This document shows positions 24,257 to 36,210 of a DNA stretch of 64,000 nucleotides, one piece after another. A program made the translations under genes and the position numbers. Source of the DNA: Pyricularia pennisetigena (taxonomy: Eukaryota > Ascomycota > Sordariomycetes > Magnaporthales > Pyriculariaceae); the NCBI RefSeq assembly GCF_004337985.1, contig NC_043743.1, forward strand, positions 2,332,909-2,396,908. The letters run 5' to 3'. Each line of letters opens with the position of its first letter. The first letter of the stretch is position 1. Under the pieces are notes generated by a model. That model was not told the DNA's origin, searched no databases, and saw nothing but the letters and a program-made list of their open reading frames with translations.

Positions 24257-24649
24257 TGTGAGCGGCGTGCGGCGTTTGGTTGTCAGAGGTGTTGTGTTGC
24301 TGCAATAAGGGTTCGGTACGCGATAATTTCGAGGGCGCAAGCGCAGTTCTGCAGCGGGTGGGCGATTGCTGGGCCGACAAGGACTCCTAAACCTCCACGG
24401 AGAGCAGCGGAACTCGATTCGAAATAGCAATACCGCCGACAAACCAAAAACAAACTCGCCGTGGTCAATGTATTCTTGAAGGTTTTTGTGTGGATTGAAG
24501 TGTGTCCGGACCCTGACCGGGCTTCTGGTTTACTTTGGAGCTTCTACTCCAGTGCAATTCCCCAATTTGGCGCGGCAGAACCCATCGTCAGGGATGAGCT
24601 CCGATGACTTGGGCCTCGGCACAAAACGCGATTCTGAACCGAGTGGGGG

Positions 24650-24717
24650 NNNNNNNNNNNNNNNNNNNNNNNNNNNNNNNNNNNNNNNNNNNNNNNNNNN
24701 NNNNNNNNNNNNNNNNN
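24650..24717. other. Assembly gap (68 N)
   Basis: Run of N directly after five G. Any frames called across it are meaningless. Confidence 1.
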
Positions 24718-25052
24718 GAGCCGTGACCCGTGCGACACGCACCGATCTTTAACTGAAATAACTGCCTTGCCTATACCACCTAACAAGGCGCCCCCTTCTG
24801 GCTCTAGCGCGCTTCGCACCCGCCTGTTATCTTGGCGTTCATTCGTTTTTAACGCGTTGAACCGCCCAACTTCAGGAACACATCTCACGTGAATATAGAT
24901 GGGCCTCGTTTTCTTAGTCTGTACTAACAAGTCCTGGAGGCCTAAACGCCCAGAAAGTTTATATGGTTGGTTGTGGAAGGGATAGGTGATGGGGAGTAAG
25001 CCATCTAGAATTTAACCTGAAGCGTGCATGCGTAGAACCTCTTGAACTACAG

Positions 25053-25080
25053 TAGACTAGACTAGACTAGACTAGACTAC
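25053..25080. repeat. TAGAC pentamer tandem repeat
   Basis: Five consecutive TAGAC units followed by TAC. Related short TAGAC runs occur at 8061-8073 and, less regularly, around 29700 and 53705. Confidence 0.85.
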
Positions 25081-26583
25081 TGCTAGTCAATCTGTCAAAA
25101 CTCAATGCTTTGATTCTATTGTATATGGAAATCCAAACAAACGTCTTCAAAGGGAAATGTTTGCTCAATTACCTGCATAGCTTGTCTAGGTAGTCTCGGT
25201 AGTGCCAGGCGGGTTGGTTGGTAGGTATGTACCTGCCTTCGCCTGCCTAATTGGAGGTTGTCAGTTCAGACGACGCCCACGTTACTGCACGCCACGGTGG
25301 TGTTGGAGATGGGATCGCATTACTCCTAGTCTAGCATTAAAGTCAGTTAGTCTGTCGGCGGACGGGTGATTTAACATCAGACCGCGGTCGTGCCAGTTAA
25401 GACTTTGAGACTGACTGTCTCTGAGCTTTCTCTTCCAAGTTTGAACTCTTTTTTTTTTTTTCTCTTTGTTTTCCTTCTTTTTATCATTATTATTTTCTTG
25501 TGTATTTCTTCTCACTTTCAATCAAAACATTTACAGAAACGTATTGATTGAGCAATATCTGCATGGCCTTGATTTTGGCAAAGTCAATCTTTACTCGCAG
25601 CACACCCAACTACAAAGGTTTCCCCAAGATCCGCATGCATGCAGCATGACGCAAACGTGGCCCCCGAGGGACGCGCCTCTACTCCTCGCCGATTCGAATG
25701 TCTCAGCTCCCCCGGGCTACGATGGGCCCGCATGGCAGTGGAGCTTTTTGCAGACTGCCGGCTACTTTTATTTTACAGTAGAGATGAAGAAGCGCATCGT
25801 CGGTGGTCATGTTCATGCATTTCCGGCGCCGTAAAGGAAAGGGGACGCACCCGCCGGCCCAATTGAAATTGATTGCATCGGGTTTACCAAAGCTGGATGG
25901 ATATGCGATTCGTCCATCAAGCAGAATCACTCGACAGCCATTCTGCCCGCGATGAGGCTGATAAACTAGATAAAGCACGACAACGGTTGTCTCTTGTGGC
26001 TAGACTCTGTGGTTTTTGGTCTTTGCCAACCTCCATTGCTTTTGTTTCATTTTTCCTCATGACGTCTGCGCCATCGAAAAGAAAACTTGGTTAGCGCCGA
26101 TTACCGCAGGACCCCTACCCGCTAGTGCAATTTCCAGGCATCATAAAAATACCCGCCCTTGGCTGGGGTGCACCGCCCCTTACTACTCGAAATTGTCAAA
26201 TTAAGGCGAACCTCTCTCTCTCTCACTCTCTCATTCTCTTGCCTCTAAAAATAATCGATAGACACAATTCGTCTTTAATTCCATGAGCTTGTCTTCTTCC
26301 TTCTCTTTCTTCAGCTTTACGGCGGTAATTTGGCTAAAATTCCTCATTCTATATTTTCTTTTTGTCCTTCTTTCAGCCAACAAAAAGAACGAATCCAGGA
26401 CTCCGCAACGTCAAACGTCTACGGTCTAGAATTAGTCTATTATAGTTTGCCAAGTCTCTATCTTGAACAAGCACAAGAAGCACCGGACAGCAAAGGTTAC
26501 ACACTGTTTGTTATTCAGAGAGAAATCACGGGTTGGTTGGCGGAGTTGCCGCTTTCAGGGGCCGTGACGTGACGGACGGCAGC

Positions 26584-29119
26584 ATGGTCGCCAACACCGA
26601 CGTCATCGCGCCCGAGGGTAGCACAAACCAGCAACAGCACCACGGTGGGGAGGTTGAAAACCCACAGTCTGTGCGAGCATTGTCGGACGGCAGGCCCTCA
26701 GATGGCGACAGCGAATATGCAAAACAGTCAGAGAAGCTCTCACTCCAAAAGTCTGGCGGGAGTGTCAAGGACGACAATCCTGCCGTAGAGGCCCTCTTCG
26801 TTTCTCCACAGGATACCGTCATTGTTACCTCCAACGGCGACAGGTTACCCGGTGTGCCACTGGAGGAGGCTCACCGGTTGAACGAACTCCACCAAGGCTT
26901 GAATGGGGGAAAAAAGACCGAAACCAGCGATTCGGTCGCTGACAGTTCTGCTGGAGAGAAGACGGAATCAGGAGCGGGGCCAGATGCGTCCCCTAACGAA
27001 AAGGAACAGCCGACTGTGCCGCTTGATGAGCAAAGCGCAAACAAGAAGAACGCCAAGTCAATACAGGAGTCAACCCAAGGCAACTTGACCAAGTCAATGC
27101 CGCCATCGCACACGAACCCGCTGTTCCCGCCATTGCCGCTCTATGGTCCGCCGACTCTGCTGCGCAACTTACAATGCACAACGTTCCGCCTCTCATCCTT
27201 CTTCCTCTCGCTTGGCTTCCTCGGCGTTATTGTCTTGGGCTCCCTTTTCACCAGCATACCACCGTTTTGCAGCCGGGTTTTCAAGTACATGTTACTCAAG
27301 GACCCGGATGCAGAACGTCCATTCTACGAGGAAGAGAAGCGCCGCGCCTCAGTACGAAAGGAGCTGGAACGCAGATGGAGACGCGGCGGATCCCTTGACA
27401 GTACACTTCAGGACGCCGAGAACCGTGATGATGATGGTTACATCCCCACAGAGGGCGGTCCGGATCCAATCAAGTGCGACGTTGGTTACTACGCCCGCCG
27501 CGTCGGGCTCGATGTCGAGGAGTTCGAGGTTCAGACCGAGGATGGCTTCATCATTGACCTTTGGCACGTTTACGATCCGCGGGAGTATGAAGAGCTAGAG
27601 CCCAAGCAACGGAAGGAGCGTGGACCCGACGTTTTCACCGGTGCCAAAAGAAGGCTGAAGAACCCCGACGGACCGAAGAGGTTCCCAGTGCTGTTGATGC
27701 ACGGCCTACTCCAAAGTGCCGGTGCTTATTGTGTGAATGACGACGATTCTTTGGCATTTGTAAGTTGCATATGAGCCCCTATCCAGGAATGATTTGGCTC
27801 CTCTGCCTCGTACTGGAAAGCACTCGTCCGGCAGCTGACCAACATCTACTATACAGTACTTGTGCAAATCCGGCTATGACGTCTGGCTTGGCAACAACCG
27901 TTGCGGGTTCAAACCAAAACACACCCTCCTCAAATACTCAGATCCTCGGATGTGGTGTTGGAATATCCGACAGATGGGCGTGTTCGACCTCACCGCGCTC
28001 ACATCTAGGGTACAGTTCGAGACTGGGTTTGAAAAGATCGGGTTGGTGTGCCACTCCCAAGGCACTACACAGACATTTGTCGCCCTGGCCAAAGAGCAAC
28101 GACCCGAGCTCGGTGAGAAACTCACCGTCTTCTGCGCCTTGGCACCGGCGGCCTACGCCGGCCCGTTGATCGGCAAGATGTACTTCAAGTTCATGCGCAT
28201 CATCACCCCGGCCATGTTCCGCCTGATGTTTGGCATCCACGCCTTCATCCCCTTCATGATGACCATGCACAGCGTCATCAACCCGAGAATCTACGGAAAG
28301 CTGGGCTACAAGGTCTTTTCCTTCCTTTTCAACTGGACCGACACGCGCTGGGACCGTGGCCTCCGCGACCGCTTCTTCCAGTTCGCGCCCGTCTACGTTT
28401 CGGCCGAGTCGATGCGGTGGTGGTTAGGTCGTGAGTGCTTTGCAAATCACAAGTGCATCCTGTCGACCAAGGAGGAGTGGAAAGCCGAGGAGGAGGAGGA
28501 CGCGCGCAAAGATCAGACGGACGGCCAACAGCAAGAGGAATCCACGGGAACGGCCGAGGATCCGGCGCAGCGCTGGCCCAGCAACCTCCTCCTTGACCCG
28601 GAGAACGTCGACCCGAACAACATCCGCAGCCCGAGCCCGAGCCCAAGCCCCAGCCCCAGCCCCAGCCCGGAGGCGGGCGCAAACGAGCGCCACCAGACCT
28701 TGCAGCAGCGTCGACGCCCGCTCGGCGCCACGGCGTGGTACAACAAGCAGGCCCCGCCATTTGCGCTCTGGGTCTGCGGCCAGGACGACCTCGTCGACGG
28801 GCGCAAGCTCCTCCGGCGCTTCGAGCGGGGCCGAGAGCCGCACGTGCGCGTCGTCCACACCAAGGTCCTCGACGACTACGAACATCTGGACGTCATCTGG
28901 GCCATGGACGCCCCCGACAGGGTGTTTCGCGAAGTCAGGGAGGTGCTGTGGAAGACGTGCAACGTGCGTGACCGGTGCAGGGTCCCCAAGGGGTGCGAGG
29001 AAATCGTGCCATGGTCGCCAGCGAGCGAGGCTGTGGGCGTGGAGCAGCCAGACTATGGAGGCGGGCAAGGTGAAGATAACGAGTTTTCGGGCAGCAGTAG
29101 CGAAGATTTGTCCTCGTGA
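26584..29119 (+). CDS. TGL1/YEH-type steryl ester or triacylglycerol lipase
   Basis: Acid-lipase-like alpha/beta hydrolase, predicted to release sterols or fatty acids from neutral lipid at lipid droplets or the ER. Exons 26584-27759 and 27857-29119, phase 0 (GTAAGT to TACAG), 812 residues. The first ~190 residues are hydrophilic, Ser/Glu-rich and probably disordered. A membrane segment follows (FFLSLGFLGVIVLGSLF). The lipase core begins near YYARRVGLDVEEFEVQTEDGF; the lid/oxyanion part reads LMHGLLQSAGAY. The nucleophile is Ser ~459 in CHSQGT, with acid near residue 702 in CGQDDLVD and His ~735 in YEHLD. A (Ser-Pro)7 stretch and acidic Gln-rich segments interrupt the cap region and are unusual for the family. 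The TTG at 26533 is not a start. Substrate preference cannot be read from sequence. Confidence 0.92.
28628..28669 (+). repeat. In-frame AGCCCN hexamer repeat, (Ser-Pro)7
   Basis: Seven copies of AGC-CCN inside exon 2 of the lipase gene encode seven Ser-Pro pairs. The third bases vary, so it is partly diverged rather than a fresh expansion. Confidence 0.95.
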
Positions 29120-30191
29120 GACGCTTCGCTCATAACATGTATCAATTAGCGTAATCTTTCTTGCACTTACGGCATCGGGTGGGTTTTCTTTTTTCCTTTT
29201 TTTTATGTTACTTTCCTTTTCTATTCTGCTGTTATCTGCTGTTTTCTTCCAGTTTTGGGTCTAGTTCCAGGGTTTCAATGCAGGCGTCCGGTCAGTCTAG
29301 AACTCGGGGCAGCACACGCTTACACGTTCTTGGTTAAAGCAAGTATGAAAAAGAAATCAGGTATGCATACTACTAATACATGGAGTTATGTTAGAACCGT
29401 CTCGTGCCAGCGATAAATCTCGGATCCTCATTTTTGCCCCCTTGATTCCTAGCAGAAATGTCAAAGGAAGTCCCTAGGAAAGCGGAACTGGAAAAGCAAA
29501 GGTAGTTCGTGAGAAGCAAGTAAACAAAGATAGAAAAGCAAATCGGAAAGTTCATGGGCCATGTTGATCTTCCGTGGACCAGGCCCAGGCTGCCTGTCCC
29601 CCGCGGGTGTTTGTGGGGCCGAATGTCTCGGGTGCTACAGGCATGTAAATATGCACAGTCTACGCAGCGGCTTCGATTGAGGGGGAAACAAAGCGTTTTA
29701 CCACTATCTAGGTCTAGAACTAGACTAGGGGTCGAGACTAGAACTTGGACAACACATTTAGGACCGTCAGTGTACAATGCAATCATGCAGCTGCCCGATA
29801 GCTTGGAACGATCCGTCGGTTACATGCGTTTTTAGTCAGACCCACTAAACGTTACAGATTCTTGTACGCGCAACCGTGAATGCGCGTTTGATTATTTCAC
29901 CCAAAGTTTCTCGACATGGTTGCAGTAGAGAAATTGTCATCGTATTATCATAAACGAACGCAAGCTCCTGACGGATGTCGCCGTCGGGCAGTTAATTATT
30001 GGGAGAGACTATGTGACTCTGATCCAGAATCAAGATAACAGAATACAAGACTGTAAAGACCATAATGTGCCACCTGAGTTCACTGGAGAAAGACTCCGCG
30101 ACTCATATTTTGTACTGAATTATGCCACGCCCAGAAAACCCTGCGCCGAAAGCACCAACATACGCCACAAGCCAATAATTCGAATCTTTGC
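29120..30191. other. Convergent intergenic region
   Basis: Lies between the 3' ends of the lipase and GPI-protein genes. T-rich just after the lipase stop. Nothing recognisable otherwise. Confidence 0.5.
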
Positions 30192-30952
30192 TTAGTTCAG
30201 GAAAACGTAAGCAGCAGCGCCGAGGAAGACCAGAGCCAGCGACGACTGGAGCTGAGAACCAGCACCAGTGTTGGGGGGCGAGCTAGTAGTGGTAGAAGCA
30301 GCGGTAGTGGCAGCGCCTGTACAGAGTTAAGAAAGTTAGAGGTTGCGACCTGATTTTTATACATGTACTCCAGGACAAAACTTACTGGTCCTAGAAGCGG
30401 TCGACGAAGAAGAGTTGGCAGTGGAAGTCGTGTTAGCGGCAGTGGGACGAGCAGAGGTGGTGAGAGTGGACGCGCTGGTCGTCGATGAGGCGGCAGTGGT
30501 CGAAGCGGCGGAGCTGCTGCTGCTGGTGCTGCTGCCAGAGGCAGTGGTTGAGGCGGCACCGGTACCAACGATGTTGAACTGTTGCGAGTAGTTCTCAGGC
30601 TCGCCAGAAGTATCCTTGATGCCAAAGGCATAGGTGCCAGACTTGAGCTGAGAAGCCTTGAGGGTGACAGTGACTTTGCCGCCCGAGACGTCGCCTAGAC
30701 AAACACAAACACATTAGCGCCAGGCGTCTGACGTTTTCAAGTAGTTGAATACTTACTTGCGAGCGTCTCAACAGTCCTCAGGTTGGTAGAAGGACCATCC
30801 TTGAGATAGATGGTGACAGGACCAGTAGCTCCAGACCACGTGAGCTCGAAGGGCTTGTCGGCCTCAACAGCGAAGTTGCTGTTGGTGAATTGGACACGAG
30901 CCTCAGCGATGGCAGCCAGGAAGGCGACGCAAGCAGAAAGAGTGAACTTCAT
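30192..30952 (-). CDS. Small Ser/Thr-rich GPI-anchored wall protein (Kre9/Knh1-like domain)
   Basis: Exons in coding order 30952-30757, 30694-30386 and 30316-30192, 209 residues; both introns start GTAAGT and are phase 1. The protein has a signal peptide (MKFTLSACVAFLAAIAEA), then a compact beta-type domain (VQFTNSNFAVEADKPFELTW, GPVTIYLKDG, GTYAFGIKD) like the Ser-Thr-rich GPI-anchored/Kre9-Knh1 superfamily. A long Ser/Thr/Ala stretch follows, suited to O-mannosylation. The C terminus is hydrophobic (SLALVFLGAAAYVFLN) after a small-residue site near NTGAGS, as in a GPI attachment signal. It is probably displayed on the plasma membrane or wall. The frame was chosen by splicing; a longer frame at 30197-30631 on the same strand is out of phase and encodes only Pro/Leu-rich nonsense. 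Confidence 0.88.
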
Positions 30953-33256
30953 TTTGATGGTTGGTGGTTGAATCGAGACGGAGCGAAACTTAAAAATTTG
31001 AAGAAGCGACTTCAGTTGGAATGTTAGTAAACAAGTTGTCAAGTGCAGAGATATCTCGGTCCTTGGGACATTCGGTGTGGAATGTGTATAGGGGAGTGGG
31101 AGATGCGAAACAAGACAAGCTGACGTGTATTCTGGGGAAGATCTGAGGAGGATCTGACGTTGGGAGGCTATGCAGGCTGGGAACCCAGGCAAAGCTGTTG
31201 TTGGCTGATACGAGGACGACCTATGGGATAGAATCTTGCCAAGATGCAAACGATGGAAAAGAAACCATATGCTTACCAGAAAGAAGTAATTACAAAATTA
31301 TGTTGCTAAAAGAAGCTCGTAAAGTCTTGATGATGGAACGATCGTAATGAGTTGGGGGGGGTGAAGAGTAGAGGAAAAACAAACCACGTACTAGGCAGAA
31401 GGGGGAAGACAAGAGGTTTTATTTTCCCAGCTCGCCAATTTGCTTTGGGCACCTGCCATACTCAGGGAAGAAGGAGCAGGGCCGGCCCTGACAAACACAA
31501 CTTGACATACAATGCGGTACTGTATGGTACGGTACACGCCGGCGCATCTTTCCTTACCAGTATCTACCAAGCGACAAGGTAGGTTGCTCCGTGACTTCCT
31601 TCTGGGTCCCATAGGCGCCAAGCCACTTTCAAAAAACCCCTGTGGACCTTGGTTTTTGCTTCCTTCCCGTGCGGTGGGCATCGATAATTTCCCAAATGAC
31701 GAAAAGCGGGTCTCAATGTCCTTTGGGATTCGTCAGAATTTCCACTGTTTACAAGGGGGGTCGTAGTTTTCGACAAAAAGCCAAAAGGAGGAACACACCA
31801 CATCAAGAAGCATTCAGGTTCTAGCCGACACGAGAAAATGCGCATTGCTGTGGCGGAACTGGACAGCCTGTTCTTCGACATTATGGAATAAGCACCGATT
31901 AACAAATCCCTAACGGGCAGCAAGGGATATGCAATAACAACCACAAAAAAAAAAAAGCCTAGGTACAAACAGTTAACAGGTTATTGCGTGGTCCGGTGCG
32001 TCCATCTTTCTGTTTGTTTGTTCTCGGTCGTTCGGTTGCATCTGTGATCCATTATGGTGTGGACCCCATAATATTAACAAATGTGGATGCCGGTCAGACT
32101 TGGAGAATCGATGAAAGGGGGCCGCAAGATTGGATTTCAGGGATGTGGACTATTTGGATCTCATCTCCACGCCCCACGGCCGACCTGCTAGTGACCTTTT
32201 GACAGTAATATACCATAATAAGAAAATGGGCCACAGCTGCCAGCCCGAAATATGAAGGTCCAGAAGCAACGATTCAGCACACTTTCACACGCCAACGGCT
32301 CATCCGACCGCGCTGTACAGTCCCTGCAGCCCGTTGACTTGGCATCCCAGCTAGTCCGGAACCTTAAATGAGATGCCAATTCATGTATCTTGCTAGATAG
32401 AGAGGGAGATTTTCGGCTGCTGCTGCGCGACGCCCAGGCTCTTGAGCCCACCCACCCACCTACCCACCTACCCACCCCCAAGAGGCACGCACGCCCCGAG
32501 GGCATAGCATCCTGGGCTACTGCATACAGATGTGGTGCCTGACGACCCCAAATTTTCAATCTGCCGCCCTCCCCCCTTTTCTTTTTGGCGTGGAGGTCTC
32601 CCGATAGCCTCCCCGGCGGTTAAACTTTTCTTTACAATCGGTAAGTTTTATAGGATGTTCCGAGCGCAAGACTGCTTGCGGGAGGGGCATGCTGTATTGA
32701 AGCGAAATAAATGAAACCATTAATCGAATTGGAGAAGTGGCTTGGAAACAATTCAAGAACTGATCGACATTCACCCGACATGTCGTATCAACCTGTCCCG
32801 GTATATCGCCGTCGGAGCGCAAGGGGCGTCGTTACTTCTGCAGTGGCCATTGATCTGTCCTACCGTGCCGCCGTACTCCAGATGAACTCTCAGGGGTTCA
32901 GACTAGAAATAAATCTGACATCATCTTGCTGGTCACAAGTATTTTATCGAATACAGAATGCCTCTCGACCAATGAAACTCGACAAGGTGAGTTCCAGCCG
33001 AACATGGTATTGAATCGAACGGATCACAAACCCTCGTGATTTTCATTTCATGCAACCTATCATGTCGTACTGTTCGAAATTTCTGTCGTACTAGGTGCAA
33101 GTCAGCCAAGAAAGCACACGGTCGTTCATCCCATGAGTGGACTATGGTAGTAGCAACCAGACAAGGAACCCGGGCTGGGAGTCAGGCCCCCAAGGCTGTT
33201 CCAAGTTTGCGAATCACAAATCTTTGCCACCATTAGCCGCCAGCTCCGGTTCGGAT
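30953..33256. other. Intergenic 2.3 kb
   Basis: Upstream of the GPI-protein gene and downstream of the HPM1-like gene (both minus). It contains a C-rich ACCC/ACCT repeat at 32447-32479 and short palindromic GTAC-rich stretches (for example 31512-31535). No exon could be supported. Confidence 0.5.
32447..32479. repeat. CCCA/CCTA tandem repeat
   Basis: About eight imperfect tetramers of the form CCCA or CCTA. Low-complexity sequence with no gene beside it. Confidence 0.7.
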
Positions 33257-34449
33257 CTACGGTAGCGAGCACTGCACAACTCCCCGGCGGACGCCTTCCG
33301 TCTCCTCGGCCACCCAGCTGACCGTCGTGCCCGATGCCGTCATCCTTTCCACAAAGTCGTCCAGCGAACCTCCAACACCAAAGTACAATCTTTTCGCCGC
33401 CACTATACTTGTCGCCTTCCCGCTCGCCTGCTCCCTCCGCAGCACTTCCAAGAGAGTCTCGGCGAATGCGGCAAGCGCAAACGGGGAGTATATGGTCTCG
33501 GCGCCGATTACGAGCGTGCTGGGATTTGAATACTCGGCGGTTTCTGGTGGAACAAGCTTGTCGCTGTAGAGAAGGTCAACGAGGGCCGGCGACCAGCCGC
33601 CCGAGACAAAGGATAGCCTGATTTTGGAGGTCTCCAGGAAGGAAAGGAAGGCAGCTTTCACCTCTTCGCTCAGTTCAAGTTCACCCTCTTGTCCCTCGGA
33701 GGAGAGCGCGTCCTGCACAAGTGTGCTCTGTGCTTGTTGGCTAAGTGCCCATGTGAGGATGAAATTCGGCAGTGTGACAAGATATAGCACGGACGGGTTG
33801 TAGTCCGCCATGGTCAGCGAGAGATGAAACCTCTCTGGCATCACTCCAGTCTCGGCTGCCCATTGAAAGACGGCAAGAGACGGCAATGCAGTCCCGCACC
33901 CAAGCTGCCTCAAAAAGTCAGCCGGCATGCCTAACGCGGTGACGACCTGGCCCATGGACTCACCTCTATTATCCTCAGTGGCCCGTTCGTTAGTGCCAGG
34001 ATTGGTGAGTGCGCATCCTGAGAAAGCACCTTGACCAGGTCAACGCTACTCTCCCAGCTTTTGAAGCCACCCTCATATATGCCGCTGCGGACATCATGTT
34101 TTCCCAGCCCGGTATCGTCCTCGCCACCTGTCCCCAGCTCGTCGTCCTCCGCCGCCAATTGGACGCGAACGTCGAATAATTCCCGCCTTGGCAGCTGAAT
34201 CCTCTTCCCTTGTCCGAGGTCGATGTCTAGAAGGCTGTATACAATCTTTGAAGGCAGACGCGAGAGCATGTGGGCAACATCATGGTGCTCTGCCGGCAAT
34301 TGTGGCTTGCCCTCAACCGGAAATGCCCCCTTGTCTGCCGTGGTCTTCTCTGCTGCCAGCGAGGGGACTGCCTGAGCGGGTACCCCTTCTTCGCTGCCGT
34401 TGTTCTCTATGTCGTCACCAGAGAAGGAAAAAGAGAATCCGCCTGTCAT
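33257..34449 (-). CDS. HPM1: Protein-histidine N-methyltransferase, HPM1-like
   Basis: Seven-beta-strand SAM-dependent methyltransferase of the Hpm1/METTL18 type, which in yeast methylates a histidine of ribosomal protein uL3. Exons in coding order 34449-33964 and 33904-33257 give 377 residues. The 59-bp intron (GTGAGT, branch CTGAC, GGCAG) is phase 0, and splicing creates the SAM motif IIELGCGTALPSL at residues ~160-172. Other family marks are the extreme N-terminal FSFSFSG, GGFKSWESSVDLVKVL before the SAM motif, and MADYNPSVLYLVTLPN after it. An acidic, gap-rich insert (EDDELGTGGEDDTG) sits before the core. Start is the ATG giving MTGGFSFSF; the upstream in-frame ATG at 34482 is less likely because the FSF motif is normally near the N terminus. 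Confidence 0.92.
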
Positions 34450-35113
34450 TGTCAGAGGGAGAAGCGGGGTGCCGCTACACACCGTTCCCTTGTCAAAAGA
34501 TCCTATTACCGAGGTGAGGTTTCGGTTTAGTTCAGATCACTTCATGGAAGCTCTTTTTGCCGGACGATCTGCAGTTCTCGACGTTGCGAAGGCGGTCGCA
34601 CAATGCAAGGTTTGCGAACTGTTGTGTGTCCTCCGCTGCCGGTAGATGAGATGCAGCTATGCGCATAATGGTGGGGTTTGAAGTCTGGATTTGTTTGTGC
34701 AAATGCACTCCACTGTCAATTAATTCAGGGCAAAAAATTTCAATGGCGAGTTTTGCTTGACATGGATAACAAAGCCAATTCTTTGCCAGAAATGGGGATG
34801 GAACAAGGTAGAAAAAATATGCATGTTGCGCTTATGGAGTTGTTTGACTATCCTATAAAATTTAGAAAATCATATCTTGATCTAAAGAGTACATATAATA
34901 CAATTCTCTTTGGTGACATTTGATACGAAGCACTGTACCGTACGTAGAATGGTTGAGATGCATTCATCCAACACGTGACCCGAACGCATCTATGTGACAG
35001 GCCTGGTATTACCAGCAACAACCGACCCTGGGAGTGTGGACAAACAACATTGTGTCCACAGTCTCGTTTCATCGTGGTCAGGCTATTGGGAGTATATCGG
35101 AACGGTAACAGGA
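34450..35113. other. Intergenic, upstream of HPM1-like gene
   Basis: Promoter of the HPM1-like gene and 3' flank of SDHAF3. AT-rich in its middle (34680-34930). No gene seen. Confidence 0.5.
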
Positions 35114-35704
35114 TTACGACGGCTCCTGGCCTTCGCCCTCGCCGCCCTCTCTCCTTGATTTGATAGCCATCATCAGCTCGTATAGCTGCCCAACTTGCTG
35201 TTCTGTAACGATTGTTGATGTCAGATTGTCAACCAAGTGACTCAGAAAACACCCGAAAGTACGTCTGGAAGTCTTACCACTCAGCTTCTCAACCTTGGCC
35301 TGGTCTATCTTTTCTCCCTGCCATGACTCTCCCTCCACCTGTTGGGCGTAGAGTTGCCACTCGGTTAAAAAGCCGATCTTGTGCCACAAAGAGAACTCGT
35401 CAGCGGCACAGCCTCCCCCTCACAAAACCTACGCCAGCATCTAGAACACCCTCCATCAAGTGTTACGACAGATCCCACTTACAAGATGTGCCGGGTTGTC
35501 AATGTTACGGTGGGCCCTGAACTCAGCCTTGATGTATTCGTCGCCAAGCAGCCGCATCTCGGGAGGCAGATGCTTACGGTGCGCCCTGAACAGCCTTCGA
35601 TACAGCGGAATCGGCGGCAGCAAGGCCAAGGGTGCAGGCCTCATAGAGGATGTCGCAGATGAGCTGGCTGCCGCTGCCATGCGTCTCGCCATGGAAGCCC
35701 TCAT
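35114..35704 (-). CDS. SDHAF3: Succinate dehydrogenase assembly factor 3 (Acn9), LYR protein
   Basis: Mitochondrial matrix chaperone that helps deliver or protect Fe-S clusters of succinate dehydrogenase subunit B. Exons in coding order 35704-35483, 35377-35278 and 35202-35114; 136 residues. An N-terminal basic/Ala-rich presequence ([12 protein letters not shown]) precedes the LYR-type motif [15 protein letters not shown] and the conserved [18 protein letters not shown]. Splicing joins NPAHL to [12 protein letters not shown] and EKLS to [14 protein letters not shown], as in the family. Intron 2 (75 bp, GTAAGA to TTACAG) is a multiple of three and has no in-frame stop. Two in-frame ATGs lie 4 and 8 codons downstream of the chosen start and cannot be excluded. 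Confidence 0.93.
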
Positions 35705-36210
35705 TTTTCCTTCTTTTTTTTTTCTTCTTAGACGATTCACGGTTGACGTCGATCAATTAGGAGAGAGAATGACGAAATTCCGGTAAAGGAGGAGAGGAAA
35801 GAAAAAAAGTAGCAATGAAAAAAAAATCAACAAAAATCGCTAGTATGATAATAATTCAACGGACTGATGGAAACACGGAAACGTATATTGGTTCAAGGTG
35901 AGACTGTCGCAGGTGACCGGACAAAAGACACAAGCGGCCGCCGCTATCTTTTTTTACGGTTTACGCCTAGGGGTCTCATTTCGAGGTCATACAGTGCGTT
36001 CTATTGAGAGTGACACTGTACCGGCGAACACCTCATGCCTTCTACAGCCACCTCGTCATTGCAGAAATCGACACAAGGAAAAGAGAAGGCTTGTACAACA
36101 CAACAGTCAATATTTATCGGCTAATTTTAGGTATCATAATGGCATTCTACACAAAAATCTATCCATCATTTCATGCCATAACTCCACGACACCCATGGCA
36201 CCGTGTCATA
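35705..36210. other. Intergenic, helicase 3' end to SDHAF3 promoter
   Basis: AT-rich, with A-rich runs around 35800-35830. No gene seen. Confidence 0.5.

Larger units (their letters stand above)
24257..26583. other. Divergent intergenic region with an assembly gap
   Basis: Upstream of both PEX6 (minus) and the lipase gene (plus). It contains the 68-base N gap, a TAGAC array, a CT-rich stretch near 26214-26240 and one ACGCGT at 24852. I see no coding exon. Confidence 0.5.

Noticed and set aside
24486..24930. Frames running through the N gap
   Set aside because: They contain unknown residues and no recognisable sequence on either side.
30197..30631. 144-codon Pro/Leu-rich minus frame
   Set aside because: Out of phase with the spliced GPI protein, which has a signal peptide, a domain and a GPI signal in its own frame.
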